Shown: piece by piece, positions 9,352 to 16,805 of the stretch
How positions within the stretch are numbered: position 1 is the stretch's first letter
Layout: each line of letters starts with the position of its first letter
From: Streptomyces lavendofoliae
Lineage (GTDB): Bacteria; Actinomycetota; Actinomycetes; Streptomycetales; Streptomycetaceae
Length of the DNA: 64,000 nucleotides
NCBI RefSeq assembly: GCF_014649735.1
Contig: NZ_BMTP01000010.1
Coordinates: 186,001-250,000, forward strand
Reading direction: 5' to 3'
Position numbers and translations under genes: made by a program
Notes under the pieces: generated by a model
The model's input: the letters and a program-made list of their open reading frames with translations, nothing else
Told to the model about the DNA's origin: nothing
The model's database searches: none

Positions 9352-9750
9352 GTCCCCCGGATGATGCGTCCTCGCAGGTCGCGGACCAACATACCGGCGC
9401 CCACCGACAGGCATGCCGCATACCGGACCGCCCATTTCACACGGCGGACCGGTCGCCGGCCGTCGTGGCCGGAAAGTGCTGGGTGCCGGGTGGGATTTCC
9501 CTCCAATCCGGCGAGCAATCTGTCCGAGTTCCGTCCTGCGGACGGCGGCGCCGGGCCGCCCGTATGAGTGGCCGGACCGAGCGGGCCACCCCCGCCGGTC
9601 CTCCTCCCGCGCGGCGGCGCCGCACCCCCGCCCCGTCGGACATCCGGCGCGGTGCCCGCACGGGTGCGCGCCACCGCCTGGAGAGGCTCTGCACATCGCC
9701 GTGCAGGAGATCTGCAGCGTTCCTGCAGACCGCCCGCCCACGCTCGGAGC
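9352..9750. other. Divergent regulatory region between SARP gene and dipeptidase gene
   Basis: This 399-base divergent region has no gene. Its right end holds a helically phased set of TGCA-centred heptads (separate entry). The centre is less GC-rich than the flanks (GGGATTTCCC, GAGCAATCTGTCC) and may carry the promoter of the regulator gene. Confidence 0.5.
9688..9729. promoter_or_regulatory. Four phased TGCA heptads, putative SARP-type operator
   Basis: Four heptads lie in a row: TCTGCAC (9688), CGTGCAG (9700), TCTGCAG (9711) and CCTGCAG (9722). The TGCA cores are spaced 12, 11 and 11 bases apart, about one helical turn. The last two also form a perfect dyad, TCTGCAG-N5-CTGCAGA, at 9711-9729. 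SARP activators are known to bind heptamer direct repeats with 11-base period just upstream of the -10 region. That a SARP gene is divergent from this site supports the reading; the binding itself is inference. Confidence 0.5.
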
Positions 9751-10404
9751 GTGACGGACATCATCCTGCTTTCGGACCGGCGCGTGGCCGCGACGCGTGT
9801 GGTGGAGAACGGCGAACCGCTGGTGGACGCCCGGCGGACCGCCGCGCTGCGCGTCGACACGCGGAAGGCCGACGACGACGGTTCTTACGCACACCTCCGG
9901 TCGGCCGTCCTGCGCCGGCTCGTGCTGGCCCAGGGCGCCCTCCCCGGCGGCATGCGCCTCCTGATGGTCGAGGGGTTCCGCCCGCCGGACCTCCAGCGCC
10001 GCTACTTCGACGCGTACACGGCCACGCTCCGCGCCGCGCACCCCGACGCCCCGCCCGCCCGGATACGCGAGCTGGCCAGCGCGTACATCTCACCGCCCGA
10101 AGTCGCCCCGCACGTCAGCGGCGGCGCGGTGGACCTGACCCTGTGCACCGAGGACGGGGAGGAACTGCCGCTCGGCACCGAGGTCAACGCCACCCCGGAG
10201 GAGAGCGAAGGCGGCTGCCGCACCGCGGCGGTCAACATCGGCGCCGAGGCCCGGGCGAACCGTGAGCTGATGGGCCGGGCCATGACGGCCGGCGGGTTCG
10301 TCAACTACCCGACCGAGTGGTGGCACTGGTCGTACGGAGACCGCTACTGGGCGCTCGTGACCGGAGCGCCGGCGGCCACGTACGGCCCCGCCACGCGCGC
10401 CTGA
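9751..10404 (+). CDS. D-Ala-D-Ala dipeptidase-like protein (VanX / M15D family)
   Basis: I place the start at the GTG at 9751 (VTDIILLSDRR), giving 217 residues without a signal peptide; the ribosome binding site is weak (GGAG two bases away). The zinc-site motifs of the family are present: PHVSGGAVDLTL (the SxHxxGxAxD pattern) and EWWHWSYGD near the end. MVEGFRPPDLQ matches the conserved substrate-side segment. VanX-type enzymes cut free D-Ala-D-Ala in the cytoplasm. They serve in glycopeptide resistance or in recycling of wall dipeptides. No vanH, vanA, vanR or vanS genes are nearby, so a housekeeping or stress role is more likely. Confidence 0.85.
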   Translation: MTDIILLSDRRVAATRVVENGEPLVDARRTAALRVDTRKADDDGSYAHLRSAVLRRLVLAQGALPGGMRLLMVEGFRPPDLQRRYFDAYTATLRAAHPDAPPARIRELASAYISPPEVAPHVSGGAVDLTLCTEDGEELPLGTEVNATPEESEGGCRTAAVNIGAEARANRELMGRAMTAGGFVNYPTEWWHWSYGDRYWALVTGAPAATYGPATRA

Positions 10405-10532
10405 CCCCAACACGCGGCACCGCCCGGCCCGCCGCCGGACCGCAGCCGCCGCCCCATCGCCGGCCCCACCGGCGGACCGCACCGCCGGACCCACCGACAG
10501 ACCGCACCACGAGCACACCTCGGGGGAACACC

Positions 10533-11252
10533 GTGGAGAACATCCGTACCGCCGCGGCGGCCAACGCGCCGTCTCCGGCCGTCGGCACGATGACGACCAC
10601 CCGCGCCGAACCGCGCGCCGAACCGCGCGCCGGCCACCTCGACACCACCGCCGACCGCATGACCGCGGCCGAGTTCGACGAGGCGTTCACCGCCGTGATG
10701 CCCCGGCTGCGCCGTCGCCTGCTGGCGCTGACGGGCGACCCGCACGACGCCGACGACCTGGTGCAGGAGACCTACCTCCGGCTCTCCGGCCGCGCCCGGG
10801 CCAGCGCCCTCACCCGCCAGCACCAGCCGTACGCCTACACCTGCGCGGCCGCGCTGAACCTGCTGCGCGACTCATGGCGGCAACCCGCTCGGCGGGAGCG
10901 GTGCACCGACCGGCTGCCCGAGCCGAGCTGGGACGGCGGATTCGCCACCAGGGAGGCGGAGGCGGTGACCACCGCTCTCCTGCGCGTTCTCTCGCCCAAG
11001 GAGGCCGCCGCGGTGATCCTGGTCGACATCGAGGGGCTGACCCACGACATGGCCGGCGAGCGGCTCGGCGCGCACCGCGGCACCGTGCAGCGCAACCGTA
11101 TGCGCGGACTCGCCAAAATGCGTGCCGCACTCGGCGCATACGAACCCGGCTCCCGTTCCGTCACCCCCACGAAGCCCGACGCGACCGCACGGCGCACCGC
11201 CACCACGCCTCAGGTCGCGACCACCACGCCACAGGCCATGACCACGCCATAG
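10533..11252 (+). CDS. ECF-type RNA polymerase sigma factor
   Basis: GTG at 10533 follows GGGGGA at good distance and gives 239 residues. Region 2 includes RLLALTGDPHDADDLVQETY, the core-binding and -10 recognition helices. Region 4 includes LSPKEAAAVILVDIEG and the helix-turn-helix that follows (HDMAGERLGAHRGTVQ). The last 35 residues are a Thr/Pro/Gln-rich tail with repeated TTPQ units, which is unusual. No anti-sigma gene is adjacent. Three exported wall-enzyme genes follow in the same direction, with gaps of 122, 253 and 160 bases, which suggests that they may be the regulon or share transcripts. Confidence 0.85.
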   Translation: MENIRTAAAANAPSPAVGTMTTTRAEPRAEPRAGHLDTTADRMTAAEFDEAFTAVMPRLRRRLLALTGDPHDADDLVQETYLRLSGRARASALTRQHQPYAYTCAAALNLLRDSWRQPARRERCTDRLPEPSWDGGFATREAEAVTTALLRVLSPKEAAAVILVDIEGLTHDMAGERLGAHRGTVQRNRMRGLAKMRAALGAYEPGSRSVTPTKPDATARRTATTPQVATTTPQAMTTP

Positions 11253-11374
11253 GCCACGACCGGGCCGCACCGCACGACGACGCCCGCGGCGCGCACGACA
11301 TCCACGCCCCGGGGCGCGACCGACCGCCGCCCGGCGGAGACCCGTACACAGCAGGACCGAACCAGGGGGATCCC

Positions 11375-12256
11375 ATGCGCCGCACGCCCCGCGTGCCGAC
11401 GACGACAGCAGGACTGCTTCTCGCCGCCACCATGACCTTCACCGGTACGGCGACGGCCGCCGCCACGACACCGGCCGCCACCGCGACACCGGCCGCGTCC
11501 GCCGACTGCCGCTCGCTCGCCCCGGCACCCGCCCAGGCCCAGGCGGTCGTCGACGCCGCGTGCTCCCAGATCGGCGTGCCGTACTCGTGGGGCGGGGGAT
11601 CCATCCACGGGCCGACGTACGGCCAGGACTACCCCGGCGGCGGGCCGGGCGCCCACGACAGCCAGGTGAAGGGCTTCGACTGCTCGCACCTGGTGCAGTA
11701 CGCGGCATGGCAGGGGGCCGGCATCGCCCTGCCCGAAGGATCCTGGAACCAGGCCCGGTGGAGCGGCGCCACCGCCCGCTTCACGGCCGCCCAGGGCCTC
11801 GCCCCGCTGCGACCGGGCGACCTGCTCCTGTGGGGGTCCAACCCCGCCGATCCGGGCACCGTCCACCACATCGCCGTCTACCTCGGTGACGGCAAGATGG
11901 TCGAGGCCCGCGAGTCCGGGACCCGCGTCATGGTCAGCGACGTGCGCCTCAACGCCCAGTACGCCGGAGCCCTCCGTATCGTCGGCGCCGAGCAGCCGCC
12001 GGCCGGCACGAAGCGCTTCATGACGTGGGGCACCGACGTGAGCCTGCGCCCCGAGCCCGGCACCCGGAAGCCCGCCGTGTCCCTGCTGCCCCGCCCCACG
12101 CCCGTGGACGTGCTGTGCCAGGTGCACGGGGAGCAGGTCAGCGCCGAGGGCCACGTCAACGACGGCTGGTCCTACCTGCCGAAGTACAAGGCGTGGATCT
12201 CCAACATCTACATCGACCACCCGGACGCCTGGCTGCCCGGCGTTCCCACCTGCTGA
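11375..12256 (+). CDS. Secreted NlpC/P60 endopeptidase with C-terminal wall-binding module
   Basis: This 293-residue protein starts at an ATG preceded by GGGGGAT. A signal peptide covers about residues 1-32 (PRVPTTTAG, hydrophobic core, TATAAA). The NlpC/P60 domain has its catalytic Cys at 103 (GFDCSHLV) and the His at 164/165 (TVHHIAVYLGDG). This family cuts D-Glu to diamino acid bonds in peptidoglycan stem peptides. Residues 214-293 form an SH3b-like module ending NIYIDHPDAWLPGVPTC, shared with the next two genes. The protein probably acts in wall remodelling outside the membrane. Confidence 0.9.
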   Translation: MRRTPRVPTTTAGLLLAATMTFTGTATAAATTPAATATPAASADCRSLAPAPAQAQAVVDAACSQIGVPYSWGGGSIHGPTYGQDYPGGGPGAHDSQVKGFDCSHLVQYAAWQGAGIALPEGSWNQARWSGATARFTAAQGLAPLRPGDLLLWGSNPADPGTVHHIAVYLGDGKMVEARESGTRVMVSDVRLNAQYAGALRIVGAEQPPAGTKRFMTWGTDVSLRPEPGTRKPAVSLLPRPTPVDVLCQVHGEQVSAEGHVNDGWSYLPKYKAWISNIYIDHPDAWLPGVPTC

Positions 12257-12303
12257 ACCCTCGGCCGGCCCCGCAGGCTCCCGCCCCGCGTCCTCCCCGC
12301 CCA

Positions 12304-12428
12304 CGGACCCGCCGGCTTCGGCCCGCGACCCGCGGACCCGCCGGCTTCGGCCCGCGACCCGCGGACCCGCCGGCTTCGGCCCGCGACCCGCGGACCCGCC
12401 GGCTTCGGCCCGCGACCCGCGGACCCGC
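12304..12428 (+). repeat. 29-base tandem repeat, four full copies plus a partial
   Basis: Four identical 29-base units (12304, 12333, 12362, 12391) and nine bases of a fifth lie between the NlpC gene and the M23 gene. Each unit starts CGGACCCGCCGG and ends GCGACCCG. Copies are perfect, which points to recent expansion. The unit contains overlapping dyads (GCCGGC, CGGACCCG/CGCGACCCG). There are no spacers, so it is not a CRISPR array. Confidence 0.9.
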
Positions 12429-12509
12429 ACCACCGCACACCCGATTCCCGCGCCCCTCCTCAGCGACCTCCTCCACACCCACCCGTACGAGCGAGAAGAG
12501 ACCTCACCC

Positions 12510-13271
12510 ATGCGCCTGTTCCAGCGGACCAAGTCCATCGGCCTGCTCGCCGCCGCCGTCGCGGCGACCGCACTCGTCCCGCTCACCGCGGGCGCCGCCG
12601 AGGCCGCGCCCAGCGGTTACGCCGGCTCCTGCCCGACCGCCGGCACGATCACCCAGGGGTGGCACTCCGGCCACGACGGCATCGACATCGCCAACAACCG
12701 CGGCACGCCGATCCACTCCACCGGCCCCGGCACCGTCATCGTCTCGGGGACCGCCAGCGGCTACGGCCAGTGGATCCGCATCCGCCACGACGACGGCACC
12801 GTCACCGAGTACGGCCACATGTACGAGCGTCTCGTCTCCGCCAACCAGCGGGTGACCAGCGGTCAGCTGATCGCCCGGATGGGGTCGGAGGGCCAGTCGA
12901 CGGGCCCGCACCTGCACTTCGAGGCCCACAGCTCGACCTCCAGCACCCGGGGCATGGACCCCGTCCCGTACCTCGCCGAGCGCGGCGTGCGCCTGCCCTG
13001 CACCCCCGGCAGCACCAGCCCCGGCACCAACTTCACCACCTGGGGCACCTCGGTTCGCGTCAGGTCGGAAGCCAGCCTGAGCGCCGCCGTCGTCACCACC
13101 CTGACCGGGCCGACACCGGTGTACGTGAAGTGCCAGAAGCGCGGCGACATGGTGCACGCGGAGGGGTACAGCAACGACGCCTGGTCCTACATCCCGGCTC
13201 TCGGCGGGTACATCACCAACATCTACATCGACCACCCGGACGCGTGGCTGCCGGGGGTCAACCCCTGCTGA
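12510..13271 (+). CDS. Secreted M23 metallopeptidase with C-terminal wall-binding module
   Basis: This 253-residue protein has a signal peptide at residues 1-33 (RLFQRTKSIG, Ala/Val core, AEAAPS). The M23 (LytM) zinc site is complete: H55 and D59 in HDGIDI and H134/H136 in GPHLHFE. These enzymes cleave peptidoglycan cross-bridges. Residues 173-253 are the same SH3b-like module as in the neighbours, ending NIYIDHPDAWLPGVNPC, with conserved Cys residues (KCQKRGD and the last residue). The ATG is preceded by a purine-rich AGCGAGAAGAG. It lies 253 bases after the NlpC gene, across the 29-base repeats. Confidence 0.92.
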   Translation: MRLFQRTKSIGLLAAAVAATALVPLTAGAAEAAPSGYAGSCPTAGTITQGWHSGHDGIDIANNRGTPIHSTGPGTVIVSGTASGYGQWIRIRHDDGTVTEYGHMYERLVSANQRVTSGQLIARMGSEGQSTGPHLHFEAHSSTSSTRGMDPVPYLAERGVRLPCTPGSTSPGTNFTTWGTSVRVRSEASLSAAVVTTLTGPTPVYVKCQKRGDMVHAEGYSNDAWSYIPALGGYITNIYIDHPDAWLPGVNPC

Positions 13272-13293
13272 CCGGCGCCTCCGGCGGGACCGA

Positions 13294-13333
13294 GAGCGCC
13301 GCCGCCGCCCCGCCGAGGGCGCCGGCGGCGCTC
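13294..13333 (+). terminator. Hairpin after the M23 gene
   Basis: A perfect 11-base inverted repeat (GAGCGCCGCCG / CGGCGGCGCTC) starts 22 bases after the M23 stop codon, with an 18-base loop. No T-tract follows, as is usual in high-GC actinobacteria. It may end or attenuate transcription before the next gene. Confidence 0.5.
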
Positions 13334-13431
13334 GCGCTCCCCGCGCCCCGCTCCCGCCTCGGCGTCCGGCCCGGGGGCCCAGGCCCCGCCGTACCCCCGC
13401 ACGACCCCCGACCAGAAGGGCCAGACCGGAC

Positions 13432-14685
13432 ATGACTTCACACACCGAGCGTGGACGCAGCCGCGTCGAACGCCGGTATCCGACGGCCGCGGCGAACCCC
13501 GCCGCCGCCCCCGGTGGTGGCCGGCCCAGGACCGGCCGCCGCCTCGCGGCCCGCGCCGGCCTGCTGACGGCGGCCCTGGCGGCCGTGCTGGCCACCGTCG
13601 CGGCCCCCACGGCGACCGCCGCACCGGACCCCTCACCTTCACCGCCCGCCGTGGCCCGCGCCGAGGTGCCGGCCGGCGTGACGGCGGGCGTCGCCGTGTT
13701 CGACCGGCAGACGGGGACGTTCACCGAGCAGGTGAACAGCGCCGGCCAGTTCCGTTCGGCGTCCGTGGTCAAACTGCTGCTGGCGCTGGACGTGCTGTGG
13801 GGGCGTTCGCCCGACTCCCTGCCGGCCGCCGACAGGTCGCGCATCGACACCATGCTTCGCAGCAGCAACGATGCCGCGGCCAGCACGATCTGGGCGAACA
13901 ACGGCGCAGGCGCCATCATCGACCGTATGGTCACGCGGCTGGGCCTCACGGACACCGCCCGGCCCCCGGCCACGCACCCGGGCTACTGGGGCTACACGGC
14001 CATGTCGGCCCGCGACACCGTGCGGATCTACCGCTACCTCCTGGACTCCGCCCCCGCCCCCGTGCGGGACTACGTCCTCGGCAACCTGCGCCAGTCCACC
14101 CGCTGTGCCAGCGACGGCTATGACCAGCACTTCGGCATCGCCGGTTCCTTCAACCGGCCCTGGGCCGTCAAGCAGGGCTGGTCGGGCTTCGAGTCCGGAG
14201 GCTGCACGGCGGCCACCACGACCACCGGCGCGGCCGGCGCCCGGACCGGCGCGGGTGCCGCCGCGGTCGACCTCTCCCGCCCGGCGCTGCACACGACGGG
14301 CCTGGTGGGCCCGGGCGACCGCGCCATCGTGGCGGTGCTCACCCTGCACCCCACCGGCACCTCCTACGGCAAGGCGTACACGGACGTCGGCCGGCTCACC
14401 CGCTCCCTGAACGTCCCCGGCGCCTCCCGCCCGGCGGGCACCTGGATCGGCACCTGGGGCAGCGGCGTCCGCGTGCGGACCCAGACCTCGACCGACTCCG
14501 GCGCGGTCACCACGCTGCCCGCCGGCGTGGAGGTCCTGGTCGGCTGCCAGAAGCGCGGCCAGCAGGTCAGCGTGCCGCCCTACGTCAACGACTGGTGGGC
14601 CCATCTTCCCCAGTACGGCGGCTACATGACCAACATCTACCTCAGCTCGCCGGACAATCAGGTACCAGGAGTCCCGCTCTGCTGA
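13432..14685 (+). CDS. Secreted class A beta-lactamase-like serine hydrolase with C-terminal wall-binding module
   Basis: This 417-residue protein has a long basic N-terminus (about 40 residues) before a hydrophobic export segment ending ATAAPD. The enzyme part has SVVK (SxxK), SND in LRSSNDAA (the SxN motif), and KQG in VKQGWSGF in place of the KTG triad. This fits the beta-lactamase/penicillin-binding fold but not a typical beta-lactamase. Residues from about 336 on (TWIGTWGSGVRVR) are the module shared with the two genes upstream, ending TNIYLSSPDNQVPGVPLC. Ala/Thr/Gly-rich inserts interrupt the catalytic domain. It may act on wall peptides rather than antibiotics. Confidence 0.85.
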   Translation: MTSHTERGRSRVERRYPTAAANPAAAPGGGRPRTGRRLAARAGLLTAALAAVLATVAAPTATAAPDPSPSPPAVARAEVPAGVTAGVAVFDRQTGTFTEQVNSAGQFRSASVVKLLLALDVLWGRSPDSLPAADRSRIDTMLRSSNDAAASTIWANNGAGAIIDRMVTRLGLTDTARPPATHPGYWGYTAMSARDTVRIYRYLLDSAPAPVRDYVLGNLRQSTRCASDGYDQHFGIAGSFNRPWAVKQGWSGFESGGCTAATTTTGAAGARTGAGAAAVDLSRPALHTTGLVGPGDRAIVAVLTLHPTGTSYGKAYTDVGRLTRSLNVPGASRPAGTWIGTWGSGVRVRTQTSTDSGAVTTLPAGVEVLVGCQKRGQQVSVPPYVNDWWAHLPQYGGYMTNIYLSSPDNQVPGVPLC

Positions 14686-14794
14686 CACCCGGGCCCCGGG
14701 ACCGGCATCCGCCCAACGCAGTCGCTTTCGAGCTGCGGGGATCGTTGCCCCGCGTGTGACGGGGTGGGGGCGGGCCGGCGGGCGCGGATCGGAT

Positions 14795-14905
14795 CCGACG
14801 ACGGTGTTCACCGCTGAGTTGGTGGACGCGGCGACAGCCAAGCACGACCGGACCGAGCGGCGCCGCCGCCTTCTGCGGGCTCGGCCGGTCGTGCGCTTCG
14901 CAACC
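14795..14905 (+). mobile_element. IS4-family transposase N-terminal fragment
   Basis: The plus-strand frame reads TVFTAELVDAATAKHDRTE then RRRRLLRARPVV. This is the pattern of the N-terminal domain of IS4-family transposases of streptomycetes (...LVDAALAEH..E.RRRLLPARLVVYFVLA). The match stops abruptly after about 37 residues and there is no start, catalytic domain or terminal repeat. It is a remnant. The family call rests on recall of the motif. Confidence 0.55.
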
Positions 14906-15168
14906 GTGCAGATGAGGACCGTGAGTGGCAGGGTCGGTCACCGGGAAGAAGGTGTCCTTCAGGCCGAGCGGCCGAGAATCCGCCGCCGGATTTCGACAGT
15001 CACCGGGCCAGGACGACACGCCGAACCCGTACGCCGGCTTCTCGGAGCTCGGGAGCCGAACACCAAGCGGATCAGCGCCTGGGGGACCGACGGCGCCGGC
15101 CCCGGGTTCACCAGCGTGTCCCTCACCACCACCACCGCCGACGGCGAGCGACAGCTGGTCCGCCGCCA

Positions 15169-15342
15169 ATGTCTACGACCTCGGGATCGGAGCACCCGCT
15201 GGGCTGTCACCGCCGCCGGATCGCCGACCGGACGGTGTTCGAGCACATCGTGCTCGCACTGGTCCACGGCTCTGGCTACGAACGTATCTCCAGCCGGACA
15301 ATCCGATCGGAAAATCCGACGCCGCGTCAAGAAGGGTGTTGA
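15169..15342 (+). mobile_element. IS5-type transposase N-terminal fragment (57 codons)
   Basis: ATG at 15169 opens MSTTSGSEHPLGCHRRRI then DRTVFEHIVLALVHGSGYER. This is the typical start of streptomycete IS5-type transposases. After ISS the similarity ends and the frame closes at 15342. No DDE domain follows. The start codon and N-terminus are intact, so a deletion or later insertion removed the rest. Confidence 0.65.
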
Positions 15343-15518
15343 GCCGGGATTCGAGACCGCCTCCGACTAGGGGTGCCTCTTCGATCCCGTGAGATCCACT
15401 GGGTGGCTGACGGCAGTGGCCCATCACGGGAGCCGACGGGCCGGGAAAATGTGTCGAACGTCGAGGCGACCTTTGAGAGGGTCCATCAGTGTCCCGGAAC
15501 TGCTGCGAGAGGAAGCCC

Positions 15519-15929
15519 GTGCCGCGTGCTGTCACATTGATCCGCTCTGCCTCCCTGTCCGATGTTGCGGAGTACGCCTACGCGGCCACGGCCCCGGCCG
15601 AGTCGCGGCTGATCTTCCTGGCCGGGGCATGCCCTCTGAATGAGGATGGCTCCACTGCGGCGATCGGGGACGTCGCGGGGCAGGCGGCCAGGGCTGTGGA
15701 GAACATGCGGACCGCTCTGGCGGACTCGGGCGCGTCACTGCACGATGTCATCAGCACCCGTGTTCTCGTCGCCTCTCACCGGCGGGAGGACCTGGTGACG
15801 GCGTGGGAGGTTGTCCGGGACGCGTTCGGCGACCACGACGTGCCCAGCACATTGATGGGTGTCACCGTGCTCGGCTATGACGGCCAGCTCGTGGAGATCG
15901 AAGCCATCGCCGCCGTGCTTGATTCCTGA
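15519..15929 (+). CDS. RidA (YjgF/YER057c/UK114) family protein
   Basis: I take GTG at 15519, with GAGAGGA upstream, giving 136 residues beginning VPRAVTLIRSA. Family features are GACPLNEDGS, AGQAARAVENMRTAL, STRVLVASHRREDL and LGYDGQLVEIEAIA. RidA proteins are small trimeric enzymes that hydrolyse reactive enamines and imines from amino acid metabolism. The usual Arg in the C-terminal RIA/VE motif is not clearly present (LVEIEA), so it may belong to a Rid subfamily without deaminase activity. The gene sits between transposase remnants, so it may have moved here with them. Confidence 0.8.
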   Translation: MPRAVTLIRSASLSDVAEYAYAATAPAESRLIFLAGACPLNEDGSTAAIGDVAGQAARAVENMRTALADSGASLHDVISTRVLVASHRREDLVTAWEVVRDAFGDHDVPSTLMGVTVLGYDGQLVEIEAIAAVLDS

Positions 15930-16604
15930 GCCGGCGGGCCATCCTCGCCGAGGGACCAACCGCCCGGCCTGGGTTCTGATTCCGGTCACGCTCGGAGCCG
16001 AACGAGGAGGGCGGCAGCGGTGACGGTGCCGAGATGGACGTACCCGCGCTTGTCGTAGCGGGTGGCGACGGCCTGGTCGAGCGAACGCAGAGACTGCATC
16101 GGCCGGCACCCGGCCCCCGGGGCGAACCCGGGGCACGGCCCCGCATCGGCGGGCGGCTCCATGTGCACCCTCCGGTCGCGCGTGGGCCTGACCCGGCCGG
16201 CCGGGGGATCGGCCCATGACCGCAGTTCCGTGTGCTGCGGCCCCGTGGCCCGCCGCCCGGCACGTCCCGCCCCGGCGGCCTCGGACGAACGAGCAGGGGA
16301 TGGTCCGGTCCACACCGAGGACCCGGAAGACCCGGCCGGGCTGCCGGGGAACGCGGCACAGCGAAAGCCTGCACCCCTCTGCCGCGCACCGCTGGTCGAG
16401 CCGCATGAGCAGCTCGACGCCCGAGGTGCCGCAGAAGGTGATGTCCGCCAGGTCCAGGACGACCTCCCGGCCCGCCCACGCGGTCGCCAGGAACAGATCC
16501 GGCTCTATGCGCGCGGCGGTGTCCAGGTCGAGTTCACCGGCGAGCGCCGGAGCCGTCGCCCCGCTGTCCTCCGCTTGAACCGTCAAGGTGATGGAGGTGC
16601 TCAT
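15735..16604 (-). CDS. STAS-domain anti-sigma factor antagonist with aberrant C-terminal read-through
   Basis: ATG at 16604 follows AGGAAGG. Residues 1-105 form a normal STAS domain: STSITLTVQ, LAGELDLDTAARIEPDL, VVLDLADITFCGTSGVELL (the regulated Ser/Thr region) and RVLGVDRTIPC. A typical family member ends near residue 120. Here the frame stays open to 15735 (289 codons), through an out-of-frame transposase remnant and then antisense to the RidA gene, giving an Arg/Pro-rich nonsense tail. I infer that the original stop was lost when the insertion debris arrived. The protein may be unstable or non-functional. Confidence 0.6.
   Translation of the reverse strand: MSTSITLTVQAEDSGATAPALAGELDLDTAARIEPDLFLATAWAGREVVLDLADITFCGTSGVELLMRLDQRCAAEGCRLSLCRVPRQPGRVFRVLGVDRTIPCSFVRGRRGGTCRAAGHGAAAHGTAVMGRSPGRPGQAHARPEGAHGAARRCGAVPRVRPGGRVPADAVSAFARPGRRHPLRQARVRPSRHRHRCRPPRSAPSVTGIRTQAGRLVPRRGWPAGSGIKHGGDGFDLHELAVIAEHGDTHQCAGHVVVAERVPDNLPRRHQVLPPVRGDENTGADDIVQ
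15986..16084 (-). mobile_element. IS5-type transposase C-terminal fragment
   Basis: The minus-strand frame ending at 15986 reads LDQAVATRYDKRGYVHLGT then TAAALLVRLRA and stop. The pattern ...ATRYDKRGYVFLGTATAAALVIWLR-stop is the usual C-terminus of IS5-type transposases in Streptomyces. Upstream of about 16084 the similarity ends. Its orientation is opposite to that of the N-terminal fragment at 15169, and RidA lies between them. Confidence 0.65.
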
Positions 16605-16730
16605 CAGGGACAGCCTTCCTGGGCGAGGGGAGGGGGGTGGTGGAAACGCGCCGCCTTCCCGGCCCACCACCCGACGACCTCGCTGCGACAGGCCCGCAGC
16701 CCCTTCCCGTTGGGACGAAGGTCCCTGACC

Positions 16731-16780
16731 GCCGCACCCGCCGCACCCGCCGCACCCGCCGTATCTGCCGCACCCGCCGG
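16731..16780 (+). repeat. 9-base GCCGCACCC tandem repeat
   Basis: Units begin at 16731, 16740, 16749, 16758 (degenerate, GCCGTATCT) and 16767. The repeat lies between the STAS gene start (16604) and the 3' end of the hypothetical gene (16806). Confidence 0.8.
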
Positions 16781-16805
16781 CGTCGGCCCGACGCCACGCC
16801 ATCGG

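Larger units (their letters stand above)
14686..15518. other. Long intergenic region with insertion-sequence debris
   Basis: The 833 bases hold two unrelated transposase fragments (separate entries) and no intact gene. The longer frames through here do not look like proteins. Codon bias is weaker than in the flanks, in keeping with decayed foreign DNA. Confidence 0.7.

Noticed and set aside
9751..10404. Part of a vancomycin resistance cluster
   Set aside because: The VanX-like gene has no neighbouring vanH, vanA, vanR or vanS.
12304..12428. CRISPR array
   Set aside because: The 29-base units are directly adjacent, with no spacers, and no cas genes are present.
14925..15392. 155-codon plus-strand frame as a gene
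   Set aside because: Its product is Ser/Pro-rich and crosses two transposase remnants in other frames. Those remnants explain the sequence better.
14686..15518. Intact transposable element
   Set aside because: No catalytic DDE domain, no paired terminal repeats and no target duplication were seen. Only fragments remain.
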